A model generated the notes under the pieces. It saw nothing but the letters and a program-made list of their open reading frames with translations. It had not been told where the DNA came from and did not search any database. Positions 1 through 5,958 of a DNA stretch of 7,084 nt are shown here, piece by piece. This DNA is from CAYPHJ01 sp964410485 (GTDB taxonomy: Bacteria; Desulfobacterota; Binatia; UBA9968): assembly GCA_964410485.1 (NCBI GenBank), contig CAYPHJ010000164.1, forward strand, positions 1 to 7,084, read 5' to 3'. The first letter of the stretch is position 1. Each line of letters starts with the position of its first letter. The translations under genes and the position numbers were made by a program.

Positions 1-217
1 TGCTCAGCTCTTGGCGGAACGCCTTCACGAGGACCGCGCTACTCGAAGCAGTGCTTGGATCCAAGTAACCTACGCGGAAGATTTTTCCCGTCTGCTGCGC
101 GCCGGAAACAGCGGGCAGAAAGACAGTAGCCAGTACGCAGAGAAGGACAAAGAGTCTCAAACTCCCGCGTTCTGTCGTTTTGCCGCTTACTGTTTTCTGC
201 TTACTGCTAACTGTCAT
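1..217 (-). CDS. ABC transporter substrate-binding protein (PF04392 type), N-terminal part, cut by left edge
   Basis: The minus strand is open from an ATG at 217 to the window edge, giving 72 residues. It has a basic stretch, a hydrophobic signal-peptide core at about residues 20-37 (LRLFVLLCVLATVFLPAV) and a cleavage-like SGA/QQT site at 40. The start of the mature protein (KIFRVGYLDPS, later AFRQELS) matches the opening of the complete paralogue at 1071-2054 (KVPRIGYL, AFRQGLR). The family binds a small solute, probably an amino acid or aromatic, in the periplasm for an ABC importer; the ligand cannot be told. A GGGTGA element precedes the ATG by a few bases. The first about 20 residues are encoded largely by a short repeat (185-213), so a TTG at residue 20 (position 160) is an alternative start. 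The gene is divergent from the DUF5678/protease pair. The C-terminal three quarters lie outside the window. Confidence 0.88.
   Translation of the reverse strand, partial: MTVSSKQKTVSGKTTERGSLRLFVLLCVLATVFLPAVSGAQQTGKIFRVGYLDPSTASSSAVLVKAFRQELS
185..213. repeat. Degenerate short tandem repeat (GCTTACTG units)
   Basis: GCTTACTG occurs at 185-192 and 199-206, followed by the related CTAACTG at 207-213, with TTTTCT between the first two. On the minus strand it reads as AGTAAGC-type units and lies inside the first codons of the binding protein at 1-217. It encodes part of the polar region before the signal peptide. It resembles low-complexity spacer repeats rather than conserved coding sequence. 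Confidence 0.5.
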
Positions 218-277
218 CTGATCACCCTGTCCGCCTGCGCCAGCACGTTCGATGCTATCGTATCCCCATTTCAATAG

Positions 278-306
278 TTGACGAGCCAACCATGGCTTGT
301 TAGTGT
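278..306 (+). promoter_or_regulatory. Candidate sigma-70-type promoter for the DUF5678/protease pair
   Basis: TTGACG (278-283, 5 of 6 to the -35 consensus) is followed by a 17-base spacer and TAGTGT (301-306, 3 of 6 to the -10 consensus). The site lies just upstream of the AAAGGA ribosome site (315-320) of the gene starting at 330 and would give a very short leader. It sits in the divergent gap between the two transcription units. It is judged only from consensus match and position. Confidence 0.4.
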
Positions 307-329
307 GCTTTTCCAAAGGAAAAACACGG

Positions 330-566
330 ATGGCGAAACGGCGGCGCAGGAACGTTTCCAACAAAGAGTTCGATTTCTTCATACGAGCCGACCTTTCGCG
401 CTTCGCTGGTCAATATATCGCCATCGTTGGCGAGGAGGTCGTGGCCTCCGGATCAAACGCACGGACGGTATGGCGACAGGCCAAACGACGGTACCCTTCT
501 TCAAACCCGACCCTGGGAAAACTACCTCGCGCAGAGACTCTGGTGCTCTGTCTCTCATGGAAATAG
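330..566 (+). CDS. DUF5678-like small protein
   Basis: This 78-residue protein starts at ATG 330, chosen because AAAGGA (315-320) lies nine bases upstream; an in-frame TTG at 297 has no such site. The N-terminus is strongly basic (MAKRRRRNVS). Residues about 20-65 carry the core I recognise as DUF5678: ADLSRFAGQYIAIVGEEVV, then ASG, then an amphipathic helix ending in AKRRYP and a final strand (PTLGKLP). Known members are short alpha/beta proteins of unknown function. There is no signal peptide or membrane segment, so it is probably cytosolic. Its last ten bases overlap the start of the aspartic protease gene, so the two are almost certainly co-transcribed and translationally coupled. From memory, DUF5678 genes are often found next to retropepsin-like genes, which suggests a partner or substrate relationship. 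That role is inference. Confidence 0.8.
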   Translation: MAKRRRRNVSNKEFDFFIRADLSRFAGQYIAIVGEEVVASGSNARTVWRQAKRRYPSSNPTLGKLPRAETLVLCLSWK

Positions 567-958
567 AGTTCGCCTTCCGTAAAGAAAGCAGCGGATTGTT
601 TGGTTCCATTGGGCGTCCGGTTGCCCGTCTCATTGTCATTCATCGACGGCGGCGTGTGCCGCAGTTGTTCTACGTCGATTCCGGCGCTGACATTAGCCTG
701 ATTCCGAAGTCCGTCGGAGATCTCCTCGGCTTAACTTTGGCCTCCCCGCGGGAGATCCACGAGATCAAGGGAATCGGCGAACGGGGCGTCCCTATCGTCA
801 TACGCCGTCTTCGACTCCAGGTCGGTTCCAAGATATTTCCAGCCCGGGTTGGTTGGTGCCTCCTTGAAGAGGTCCCCCTACTCCTCGGCCGCCTGGATTG
901 CTTCCGTCTCTTCGACATTTCGTTCCGCCACGACCTAACCACTGCATTTAAGTGGTAG
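557..958 (+). CDS. Retropepsin-like aspartic protease
   Basis: This 133-residue protein starts at ATG 557, inside the last codons of the DUF5678-like gene. There is no Shine-Dalgarno just upstream, which fits start by coupling. The catalytic motif is FYVDSGADISLIP, with Asp41-Ser42-Gly43. A glycine-rich flap-like GIGERG lies at 72-77, and the C-terminal PLLLGRLD at 107-114 matches the hydrophobic-Gly-Arg motif that closes the retropepsin fold. The length fits single-domain members, which work as homodimers with each subunit giving one aspartate. No signal peptide is seen, so cytosolic action is likely. The basic run RRRR at 30-33 precedes the active-site strand. The frame stays open upstream to 278, but that part has no family features. 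Proteolytic activity is inferred from the motif; the substrate is unknown, and the DUF5678 partner is one candidate. Confidence 0.85.
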   Translation: MEIEFAFRKESSGLFGSIGRPVARLIVIHRRRRVPQLFYVDSGADISLIPKSVGDLLGLTLASPREIHEIKGIGERGVPIVIRRLRLQVGSKIFPARVGWCLLEEVPLLLGRLDCFRLFDISFRHDLTTAFKW

Positions 959-960
959 GT
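933..960 (+). terminator. Hairpin over the protease stop codon, possible terminator
   Basis: ACCTAACCACT (933-943) and AGTGGTAGGT (951-960) pair over ten base pairs with one bulged A and the loop GCATTTA. The stem contains the TAG stop (956-958). No U-run follows directly, so an intrinsic terminator is uncertain. It could instead protect the 3' end of the message. The next gene is convergent, so a terminator is expected about here. Confidence 0.3.
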
Positions 961-988
961 GCTTCCCTCCGGCCTTTCCCACGGTGAC

Positions 989-1068
989 GATTTTGGATTT
1001 TCGATGATTCGACATGGCTTACCACAGGTTTTCGATTCTTTGATTCCTGTAGAAGTTTTGGATGATTC
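989..1068. repeat. T-rich degenerate repeat between convergent genes
   Basis: In 80 bases, TTTTGGAT occurs twice (991-998, 1056-1063), TTTTCGAT twice (998-1005, 1029-1036) and GATGATTC twice (1003-1010, 1061-1068). The block fills the gap between the protease gene and the convergent binding-protein gene and stops three bases before the latter's stop codon. This kind of wordy low-complexity spacer is unlike coding sequence. It could serve as a bidirectional termination region, but no strong stem with a U-run is present. Confidence 0.5.
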
Positions 1069-1070
1069 AG

Positions 1071-2054
1071 TCATCGGATTACTCGATCGGCTCTAGCCAA
1101 GACATTCGGTGGAATCGTGAGACCGATCTGTTTAGCCGCTTTCAGATTGATGACGAATTCGAACTTCGTCGGCTGCTCGACCGGCAGCTCGGCAGGTCTT
1201 GCGCCCTTGAGAATCTTATCGACGTACGTGGCGACACGCCGATACAGGTCGGCAGTGCTCACGCCGTAGGACATCAGCCCTCCAGCTTCTACTTCTGCTT
1301 CCCTTTCATACATTGCTGGAAGCCGGCCCTTTATCGCGAGTGCGGCGACCTCTGTTCGGTGGGGAGAAAGGATGGGACCCGGCACCCGGAAAAGGCCCGC
1401 CTGAGCCCGTCCCTTGGCTGCGGTTTGGAATGCACTCTCAAAATCTTTGGCACTTTGGATGTCGAGGGACTGAAGCTTCACTTCTAGCGCCGCTGCGGCG
1501 AGTTCCATCTCCTTGAACACTTGTGCATAGTCCGCGCTTCTTGAACTCGCGAAGACGGCTATGCGGGAGAGCTTGGGAACGATCTCCTTCAGAAGCTCCA
1601 AACGCTTTCCCGTTAGCTCCGGGCGAAGGGTTGCTAAACCAGTAACGTTCCCGCCGGGGCGCGACAGGCTGGCGATGAAACCGCTTCCAATGGCATCACC
1701 AGGGTTAATCATGACAATAGGAATTGTGGCGGTCGCCTCCTTGGCCGCGCTTATATCTCCCGAACCGCCCGCGACTATGACATCTACCTTGAGACGCACG
1801 AGTTCGGCTGCTAGCACGCGCTGGCGATCTCGACTTCTTTCACCAGATCGCCATTCGATAACAATGTTTTCCCCTTCCACGTATCCGAGGTCGCGTAGAC
1901 CCTGCCGGAATGCCTCCCGGGTTTGCGACTCAGCGGAAAAGGGCGTGTTAGTTAGGTATCCGATCCGGGGGACTTTCTTCGTCTGCTGGGCAGCGGCTAG
2001 ACTGGTGAGAACGAATATAAGTGGGAGCGCGCTGACCAAGATCGTTGCCTTCAT
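1071..2054 (-). CDS. ABC transporter substrate-binding protein (PF04392 type)
   Basis: This is a complete 327-residue protein, normal for the family. The start at 2054 is set by a strong GGAGGA ribosome site (plus-strand 2060-2065) five bases upstream and by the signal peptide that begins there; the frame is open to 2159 without other support. The signal peptide is residues 1-22, with a hydrophobic core and AAA/QQT cleavage. The mature protein opens with VPRIGYL (28-34), then FRQGLRDLGYVEGENI (49-64), DVIVAGGSG (91-99), SLSRPGGNVTGL (129-140) and the C-terminal hallmark INLKAAKQIGLTIPP (302-316). It is a periplasmic type I binding protein that delivers a ligand to an ABC importer; the ligand cannot be predicted. 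No permease or ATPase gene is nearby. It is a paralogue of the partial gene at 1-217 and convergent with the protease gene. Confidence 0.95.
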   Translation of the reverse strand: MKATILVSALPLIFVLTSLAAAQQTKKVPRIGYLTNTPFSAESQTREAFRQGLRDLGYVEGENIVIEWRSGERSRDRQRVLAAELVRLKVDVIVAGGSGDISAAKEATATIPIVMINPGDAIGSGFIASLSRPGGNVTGLATLRPELTGKRLELLKEIVPKLSRIAVFASSRSADYAQVFKEMELAAAALEVKLQSLDIQSAKDFESAFQTAAKGRAQAGLFRVPGPILSPHRTEVAALAIKGRLPAMYEREAEVEAGGLMSYGVSTADLYRRVATYVDKILKGARPAELPVEQPTKFEFVINLKAAKQIGLTIPPNVLARADRVIR

Positions 2055-2096
2055 AAGGCTCCTCCGAAAAACGCGCCTAGAAACAACCAGTCGGGC

Positions 2097-2126
2097 TATA
2101 GAAGGGTAGATCCGAGTAGCTGCCAA
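2097..2126 (-). promoter_or_regulatory. Weak candidate promoter for the binding protein at 1071-2054
   Basis: Read on the minus strand, TTGGCA (plus 2121-2126) and TCTATA (plus 2097-2102) lie 18 bases apart and about 40 bases upstream of the start codon. Each box matches the consensus only in part. The position is right and no better site was seen, but support is modest. Confidence 0.25.
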
Positions 2127-2183
2127 ACCATGTCCGGCTGGCACGGGCGGGGGAAGCAAGCTGCTTATTTCACCGCCAGTTTA

Positions 2184-2345
2184 GACTGTCAAGAGACTTC
2201 TGACGGTCACAAGGCAAAGCCAGTGCCAACTCTGGAGGCGGCCGCAACTTGGTACTGGCCCTTGTAATCAAGCGCAATTTTAAGCGATCCGGCTCATGTA
2301 CGGGCTGGAATAGCGGGGTAACCCGTCTCTAATTGGCTACGCCAA
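2184..2345 (+). other. Intergenic cluster of inverted repeats, possible structured RNA or leader
   Basis: The gap between the divergent starts at 2054 and 2392 holds no convincing gene. It holds five consecutive stem-loops: GACTGTCA/TGACGGTC (2184-2191/2201-2208), GCCAGTGCCAA/TTGGTACTGGC (2219-2229/2249-2259), CTTG-TAAT-CAAG (2261-2272), CGGG-GTAA-CCCG (2314-2325, GNRA-type loop) and TTGGC-TAC-GCCAA (2333-2345). The two long stems each contain one G/T pair. That pair is a G-U wobble in plus-strand RNA but an A-C mismatch in the other strand, which favours a plus-strand transcript leading into 2392 or 2600. I recognise no known RNA family. The short stems could occur by chance. Confidence 0.35.
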
Positions 2346-2391
2346 CGAGCAAATTTGATTCACTTCTCGAGTTGCATAGCAGGGGATAAAG

Positions 2392-2691
2392 ATGGATGTT
2401 GGCTCCGTCGTTTTCGAGCTTGAAGGCATGAGCCGATTGGGTGTAACACCCGTTATGGCTACCGATCTGAAGCTGACAGCCCGTGGATTTTTGGACGCGG
2501 TGCTTGTCGAGATGATCGCGTTAGGATTAAAGTCCATCACGATAAAGGGATCTACTTGTCAACCGGAGCCTCGGACAAATGCGAAAAAGGGAGGGGGTCA
2601 TGAACGGAGGGATTTTCATTGCTTTCCTGCTCGGCCTCGGCGGTCTCTTTATGGTCGAGGACGCAATCGTGTCGGACAGCGCCAGCTATAA
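2392..2691 (+). CDS. Doubtful hypothetical protein
   Basis: This is a 99-residue frame with a good ribosome site, AGGGGA five bases before the ATG. The first about 55 residues look protein-like, with a moderately hydrophobic stretch (GFLDAVLVEMIALGLKSITI), but I recognise no family. From about residue 60 the composition becomes arginine- and glycine-rich and non-protein-like. The last 92 bases overlap the better-supported small ORF at 2600-2743 in another frame. Either the frame is spurious, or only its N-terminal part is real and a frameshift has removed its true end, perhaps originally near the ATGA at 2600. Coding status is unsure. Confidence 0.3.
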   Translation: MDVGSVVFELEGMSRLGVTPVMATDLKLTARGFLDAVLVEMIALGLKSITIKGSTCQPEPRTNAKKGGGHERRDFHCFPARPRRSLYGRGRNRVGQRQL

Positions 2692-2743
2692 TCCAAACGT
2701 CGGCTCCAGAGTCCAATGGCAGTCGATGCAACGTATTCCTTAG
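2600..2743 (+). CDS. Small single-pass membrane protein, unknown function
   Basis: This 47-residue protein is too short for many gene callers. The ATG at 2600 follows a strong purine-rich ribosome site (AGGGAGGGGG, 2588-2597). Residues 4-19 (GIFIAFLLGLGGLFMV) form one hydrophobic, glycine-rich helix right at the N-terminus. A polar tail with acidic residues (EDAIVSDSAS) and a C-terminal basic end (QSMQRIP) follow. It could be a one-helix membrane protein or a secreted small peptide with an uncleaved signal anchor. I recognise no family. It overlaps the doubtful frame 2392-2691. A gap of 255 bases with a promoter-like site separates it from the TctC gene, so joint transcription is not evident. 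Confidence 0.45.
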   Translation: MNGGIFIAFLLGLGGLFMVEDAIVSDSASYNPNVGSRVQWQSMQRIP

Positions 2744-2875
2744 GAAGGGTGATTTGTGCGCGTGCTCGTACAGGGGCTCCGGTTTAACTTAAAAGGAGGA
2801 AGCCTGCCAGCGACTATCAGTCGCAAACACGCGCTTTCATAGACTGGTCGCGGGTGGGGGAATCCGCACCGCTTC

Positions 2876-2904
2876 TTGACAAGAAATTGGCCCAGCCATA
2901 GTCA
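2876..2904 (+). promoter_or_regulatory. Candidate promoter upstream of the TctC-type gene
   Basis: A perfect TTGACA (-35) lies at 2876-2881. Possible -10 boxes are CATAGT (2897-2902, 15-base spacing, 4 of 6) or TAGTCA (2899-2904, 17-base spacing). Transcription would start near 2910 and give a leader of about 90 bases. The leader contains the hairpin GCACC-AAGCC-GGTGC (2923-2937). The -10 is weak, so this rests mainly on the -35 and position. Confidence 0.35.
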
Positions 2905-2998
2905 TAGATTCGGCAGTGACGGGCACCAAGCCGGTGCGGAGAACAATAGGATCGTTAGTTGGCCGTTAAGGCTAAGCTTCGTAGACAAGGGGGAGATC

Positions 2999-4084
2999 AT
3001 GTTTAGCATAGGGATCTCGGTTGTTAGTTTCGTGGTTGTTCTCTTAATCGGGCCGAGCTTGGGTCTTGCCGCCAGCCAGGATTTTTTCAAAGGAAAGACT
3101 ATTCGTATCATTGCAGGATTTCCACCCGGAGGTGGGGTAGACACTGACGCTCGGCTCATTGGACGCCATATAGCGAAACAGATTCCCGGCAAACCAAGCG
3201 TGCTCGTCGTGAACATGCCGGGGGCCGGAGGCAGAATTGCACTTACCCATATCCACAGGGTAGCCCCGAGGGACGGACTCACCTGGATCTTGGTTCCCGT
3301 TACCGCCCCTATGCTGCAGATCATGGACAAAGAGCGCAAGTTCGATTTGACGGAAATGAGCCACCTCATGGGCAGCTCTGAACCTGGCGTGGCCGTGATT
3401 CGTGACGTGGTCGGCGCCAAAGGATATACGGATGTACCGAAAGTCGACCCATCAAAGCTCGTTATCCCGGGTAGGGCGGCACCGGATACTCCTCAGATGG
3501 CGCTTAGAGCCGCCCTCGACCTCCTTGGCATAGGCATCAAGAGCGGTTACAAGGTTTCATTTGGTTACCCTGGCACTGCGCAAATCACTGCGGCGCTGCT
3601 TCAGGGAGAAGCTACGTTTTACGAATGGGCAATGCTCAATCTGCTCAAGGGGGGAATCCTCTACGATCCCATTCGAGAGGGAAAGGTAATTCCGTTGTGG
3701 CAGACGGGGGTTCTGAATGCGGCCGGAGAGGTCGTCAGGGATCCGCGAGTGGAGTTTCCGACTTTTTTTGAGGTCTACCAAAAGATCAGCGGCAAAGCCC
3801 CTTCGGGGATCGCCTGGGAAACCTACAAGATACTTGGTCCCGGGTTGCGCACTCTCAACCGGGCGGTCCTACTGACTCCCGGAGTCCCTTCAGATCGCGT
3901 ACGGCTCCTGCGCGAAGCGTTTAACAAGATGCGCAAGGACCCGCAGTACCTGGCCGAAACCAGCCGTGTTCTCGGATTTGAGCCTCAGACGTCTTCGGGG
4001 GAAGAGGCGGCAAAGGTTTTCACTAATGTGATTGGTAGAGTTGACAGCGAGACGCTCGCCTATATGGAGCGTATTATGCAGTAG
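2999..4084 (+). CDS. Tripartite tricarboxylate transporter substrate-binding protein (TctC/Bug family)
   Basis: This is a 361-residue protein. The ATG at 2999 is chosen because AAGGGGGAG lies just upstream (2987-2995) and a signal peptide begins there: hydrophobic residues 4-24, with cleavage likely near LAAS (23-26). The frame is open to 2876, but that extension is polar and starts in the -35 box. Family landmarks are GKTIRIIAGFPPGGGVD (32-48), whose Asp48 lies in the ligand-contact loop, and NMPGAGG (72-78), followed by APRDGLTW. A C-terminal alpha/beta part includes LTPGVPSDRVRLLREAFNKM. The sequence pattern matches the KGKTI-type subgroup common in uncultured bacteria. It binds small carboxylates or related anions in the periplasm for a TctAB-type permease. 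No tctA or tctB gene is in the window, so it is an orphan. It is longer than the usual about 320-330 residues. Confidence 0.93.
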   Translation: MFSIGISVVSFVVVLLIGPSLGLAASQDFFKGKTIRIIAGFPPGGGVDTDARLIGRHIAKQIPGKPSVLVVNMPGAGGRIALTHIHRVAPRDGLTWILVPVTAPMLQIMDKERKFDLTEMSHLMGSSEPGVAVIRDVVGAKGYTDVPKVDPSKLVIPGRAAPDTPQMALRAALDLLGIGIKSGYKVSFGYPGTAQITAALLQGEATFYEWAMLNLLKGGILYDPIREGKVIPLWQTGVLNAAGEVVRDPRVEFPTFFEVYQKISGKAPSGIAWETYKILGPGLRTLNRAVLLTPGVPSDRVRLLREAFNKMRKDPQYLAETSRVLGFEPQTSSGEEAAKVFTNVIGRVDSETLAYMERIMQ

Positions 4085-4174
4085 AGATTCTCTGCGTGCT
4101 CCGTTGCCGATCTAGAGAAAAAATCCAAACGACCAAACACGAGCGGAGACCGATCGCCTCCGGGCGCATGTCCA

Positions 4175-4192
4175 CAGGATCGTTAGATCCTG
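4175..4192. other. Perfect inverted repeat between convergent genes
   Basis: CAGGATC (4175-4181) and GATCCTG (4186-4192) pair perfectly over seven bases with the loop GTTA. The stem surrounds the minus-strand stop codon of the metallophosphoesterase (TAA, plus 4183-4185). An outer pair CGCCTC/GAGGCG (4155-4160/4192-4197) could compete or extend it. It sits in the 98-base gap between convergent genes, where termination is expected, but no T-run follows on either strand. A terminator role is therefore only possible. Confidence 0.3.
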
Positions 4193-5958
4193 AGGCGGTT
4201 TACGGTCGGCCGTCCACCGTCACCGGCACAGGTTTCGATATCGACGCGTTCCGGTGGCATGATGCATAACTGTCCGTTTGGTCCGGCCGCCAGTGTGTGG
4301 ATGTAGAAGTAGGCGGCTTGCCGGCCTGCGGCCCCCATCACTGGAGACGGCGCGGAGACGATCCGTGCACCGCCGCATTCACCGATCCAGTCGTAGTGCC
4401 GGTGACCATGCATTGCTACAACCCTGCCACTCAGAGGACGGAGTTGGCGCACGAACCAACTGTCGTTGATGAGCGCTGCCCCGACCCGTCCTGCCAGGGT
4501 TTCGACCGGTTTTGGGTACTCGACAACATGATGGTGGAGTGCCACGATCCAGTGTGCCCGAGGAAATTGCCGGGTAGCAGCTAACAGCTCCCGGGCCTGC
4601 ATAGCGGGAACCAGACCAAGCGCATTAGTAAACGAAAAGTGCGTTTCCGCATTGGAGTTGAGCAGAACCACTCCGAGTCCATCCGCGCGATCCGGCGGCA
4701 GCACCATGGGAAAGGTATCGTCCCATACCCGTGCAAGCCTGGCTCCGAGGAGAATACTTCCCGTATCGGCAAACTCCCTGATGGTATCGCGGTAAGGTGC
4801 CAGCTCGGCGGACAACGTCTTGCCGGGTCGACCGCTCTTACGATCGATGACCAGGACCCGTTCTCCCTGTATAGCGGCAATGGCCGAGAGGGCGCGCATC
4901 TGACGCAGTCTTTTCCCACTGCTTATCGGGAGCTCGAGGCGCGCGGGATTTGCGCGGTCAACGATGTTGAGGTCGTGATTGCCCGGTATGATGAGCATCC
5001 GCTCCGCGAGGCGAGGATGCCCTGCGAGGGCGGCGAAGAACTCGGCCCACTCCGTTGAGCGGCCCGTATCCGTGACGTCGCCCGTAATGAGAACGAGGTC
5101 AACAGGTTGCTGCGTGTTAATAGCATCGAGACGGGCGAGCACCTCTACCACCATGCTGTTGCCTCGCGGTCCTGATCGTCCACTTTCGATGCGAAACTCG
5201 TAGCGGCCACCGACGACATGAAGGTCCGACAAATGAACGATCCGCCACGTTCGAGTCTCCGAATGGGCCGAATCGAACACCGTGAGATCCCGGGGTCGGT
5301 CCATTGTTGCATCCGCTATTCCCCAGAGGAGCGACGTTGCTGAGAGGAAGAGCCCCATCACGACGACGCTATTGGCCAGCGCTGGAACGATGAGCCGATG
5401 CGGAAAGCTGAGATCGGCTACGTTGCCGATCCAGCGCGATGACGGCCATACGAGAGCGACGATGCACACGGCAAGAATACACAGGGCGATACCGGCGGCG
5501 GCGGCGCTTACAGCACGTACCCGGGCACGGCTTTCGGCAGTTGCATTCGCGCGCAAAAAACTCTCCGCGAGATGCCGTAGGGTCTCCCGACAGAGTAGGT
5601 AACCTGGTTGCACGGCGAGCGAATTCAACGACCAGAAACTCCGCTCCACTGCGCGAAAGAGGGTGCGTCCGCCGAACCAAACAAGGGCGGCGGAGAGGAC
5701 GAGCAAAAGTATCGGTACAATACCCACCAACTCGGAGGCGCCCCTGGTTGAGAGAATGGCGTATGCTGCGGAGATGACGAGCGGAGCGAGCCCGAGCAGC
5801 ACGGCCGGGACCACGATCATTGTTAACAAAGCAAGCACAAGCTTCGGCAGACTGATTTCTGCGAGCAAGCTTCCGGCCATCAGAAAGAGAGACCGGTGCT
5901 TGGTGCTGGAGGCATCATCCTCCACATCGCCAAGGCGTGGGTCAATGATTGGATCCAT
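4183..5958 (-). CDS. Membrane-anchored metallophosphoesterase
   Basis: This is a complete 591-residue protein. All calcineurin-like metal-binding motifs are present in order: SDLH (Asp245, His247), TGD (Asp294), GNHD (327-329), HHH (475-477) and GHRH (518-521). A two-metal phosphoesterase is therefore expected to be active; the substrate (cyclic nucleotide, phospholipid or other phosphoester) is not shown. The first about 215 residues form a membrane domain with about four helices (about 40-68, 76-96, 148-171, 187-214). The long arginine-rich loop at 97-147 suggests, by the positive-inside rule, that both termini and the catalytic domain are cytosolic. The ATG at 5958 is the first start after an in-frame TAA three codons earlier. 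It has no clear ribosome site and is flanked by a small palindrome. The gene is convergent with tctC and directly downstream of the decayed hsdM on the same strand. ATG 5880 (residue 27) is an alternative start. Confidence 0.9.
   Translation of the reverse strand: MDPIIDPRLGDVEDDASSTKHRSLFLMAGSLLAEISLPKLVLALLTMIVVPAVLLGLAPLVISAAYAILSTRGASELVGIVPILLLVLSAALVWFGGRTLFRAVERSFWSLNSLAVQPGYLLCRETLRHLAESFLRANATAESRARVRAVSAAAAGIALCILAVCIVALVWPSSRWIGNVADLSFPHRLIVPALANSVVVMGLFLSATSLLWGIADATMDRPRDLTVFDSAHSETRTWRIVHLSDLHVVGGRYEFRIESGRSGPRGNSMVVEVLARLDAINTQQPVDLVLITGDVTDTGRSTEWAEFFAALAGHPRLAERMLIIPGNHDLNIVDRANPARLELPISSGKRLRQMRALSAIAAIQGERVLVIDRKSGRPGKTLSAELAPYRDTIREFADTGSILLGARLARVWDDTFPMVLPPDRADGLGVVLLNSNAETHFSFTNALGLVPAMQARELLAATRQFPRAHWIVALHHHVVEYPKPVETLAGRVGAALINDSWFVRQLRPLSGRVVAMHGHRHYDWIGECGGARIVSAPSPVMGAAGRQAAYFYIHTLAAGPNGQLCIMPPERVDIETCAGDGGRPTVNRLRI

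Noticed and set aside
1024..1050. ACAGG/CCTGT inverted repeat as a terminator
   Set aside because: Only five pairs with a 17-base loop; too weak to support termination.
670..1074. Minus-strand open frame antisense to the protease gene
   Set aside because: Low-complexity, arginine/serine-rich translation with no family features, lying opposite a motif-bearing gene.
1561..2109. Plus-strand open frame of 182 residues
   Set aside because: Antisense shadow of the well-supported PF04392 binding protein; its translation is rich in R, S and P with no recognisable domain.
2285..2325. Resemblance of CTCATGTACGGG to group II intron domain text
   Set aside because: The match is short, the surrounding intron core and domain V/VI are not visible, and no reverse transcriptase is encoded nearby.
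2791..2801. Strong Shine-Dalgarno-like AAAAGGAGGAA
   Set aside because: No ATG, GTG or TTG follows at a usable distance. A frame starting at GTG 2756 runs through it but gives only 28 undistinguished residues.
2876..2998. Upstream extension of the TctC frame to a TTG at 2876
   Set aside because: The TTG is part of a perfect -35 hexamer, the extension is polar and precedes a clear signal peptide, and a good ribosome site serves the ATG at 2999.
2902..3420. Minus-strand open frame of 172 residues
   Set aside because: Antisense shadow of the TctC-type gene, without a ribosome site or domain.
4297..5777. Several long open frames opposite the metallophosphoesterase
   Set aside because: All are antisense to a protein with a full set of catalytic motifs and have shadow-like composition.
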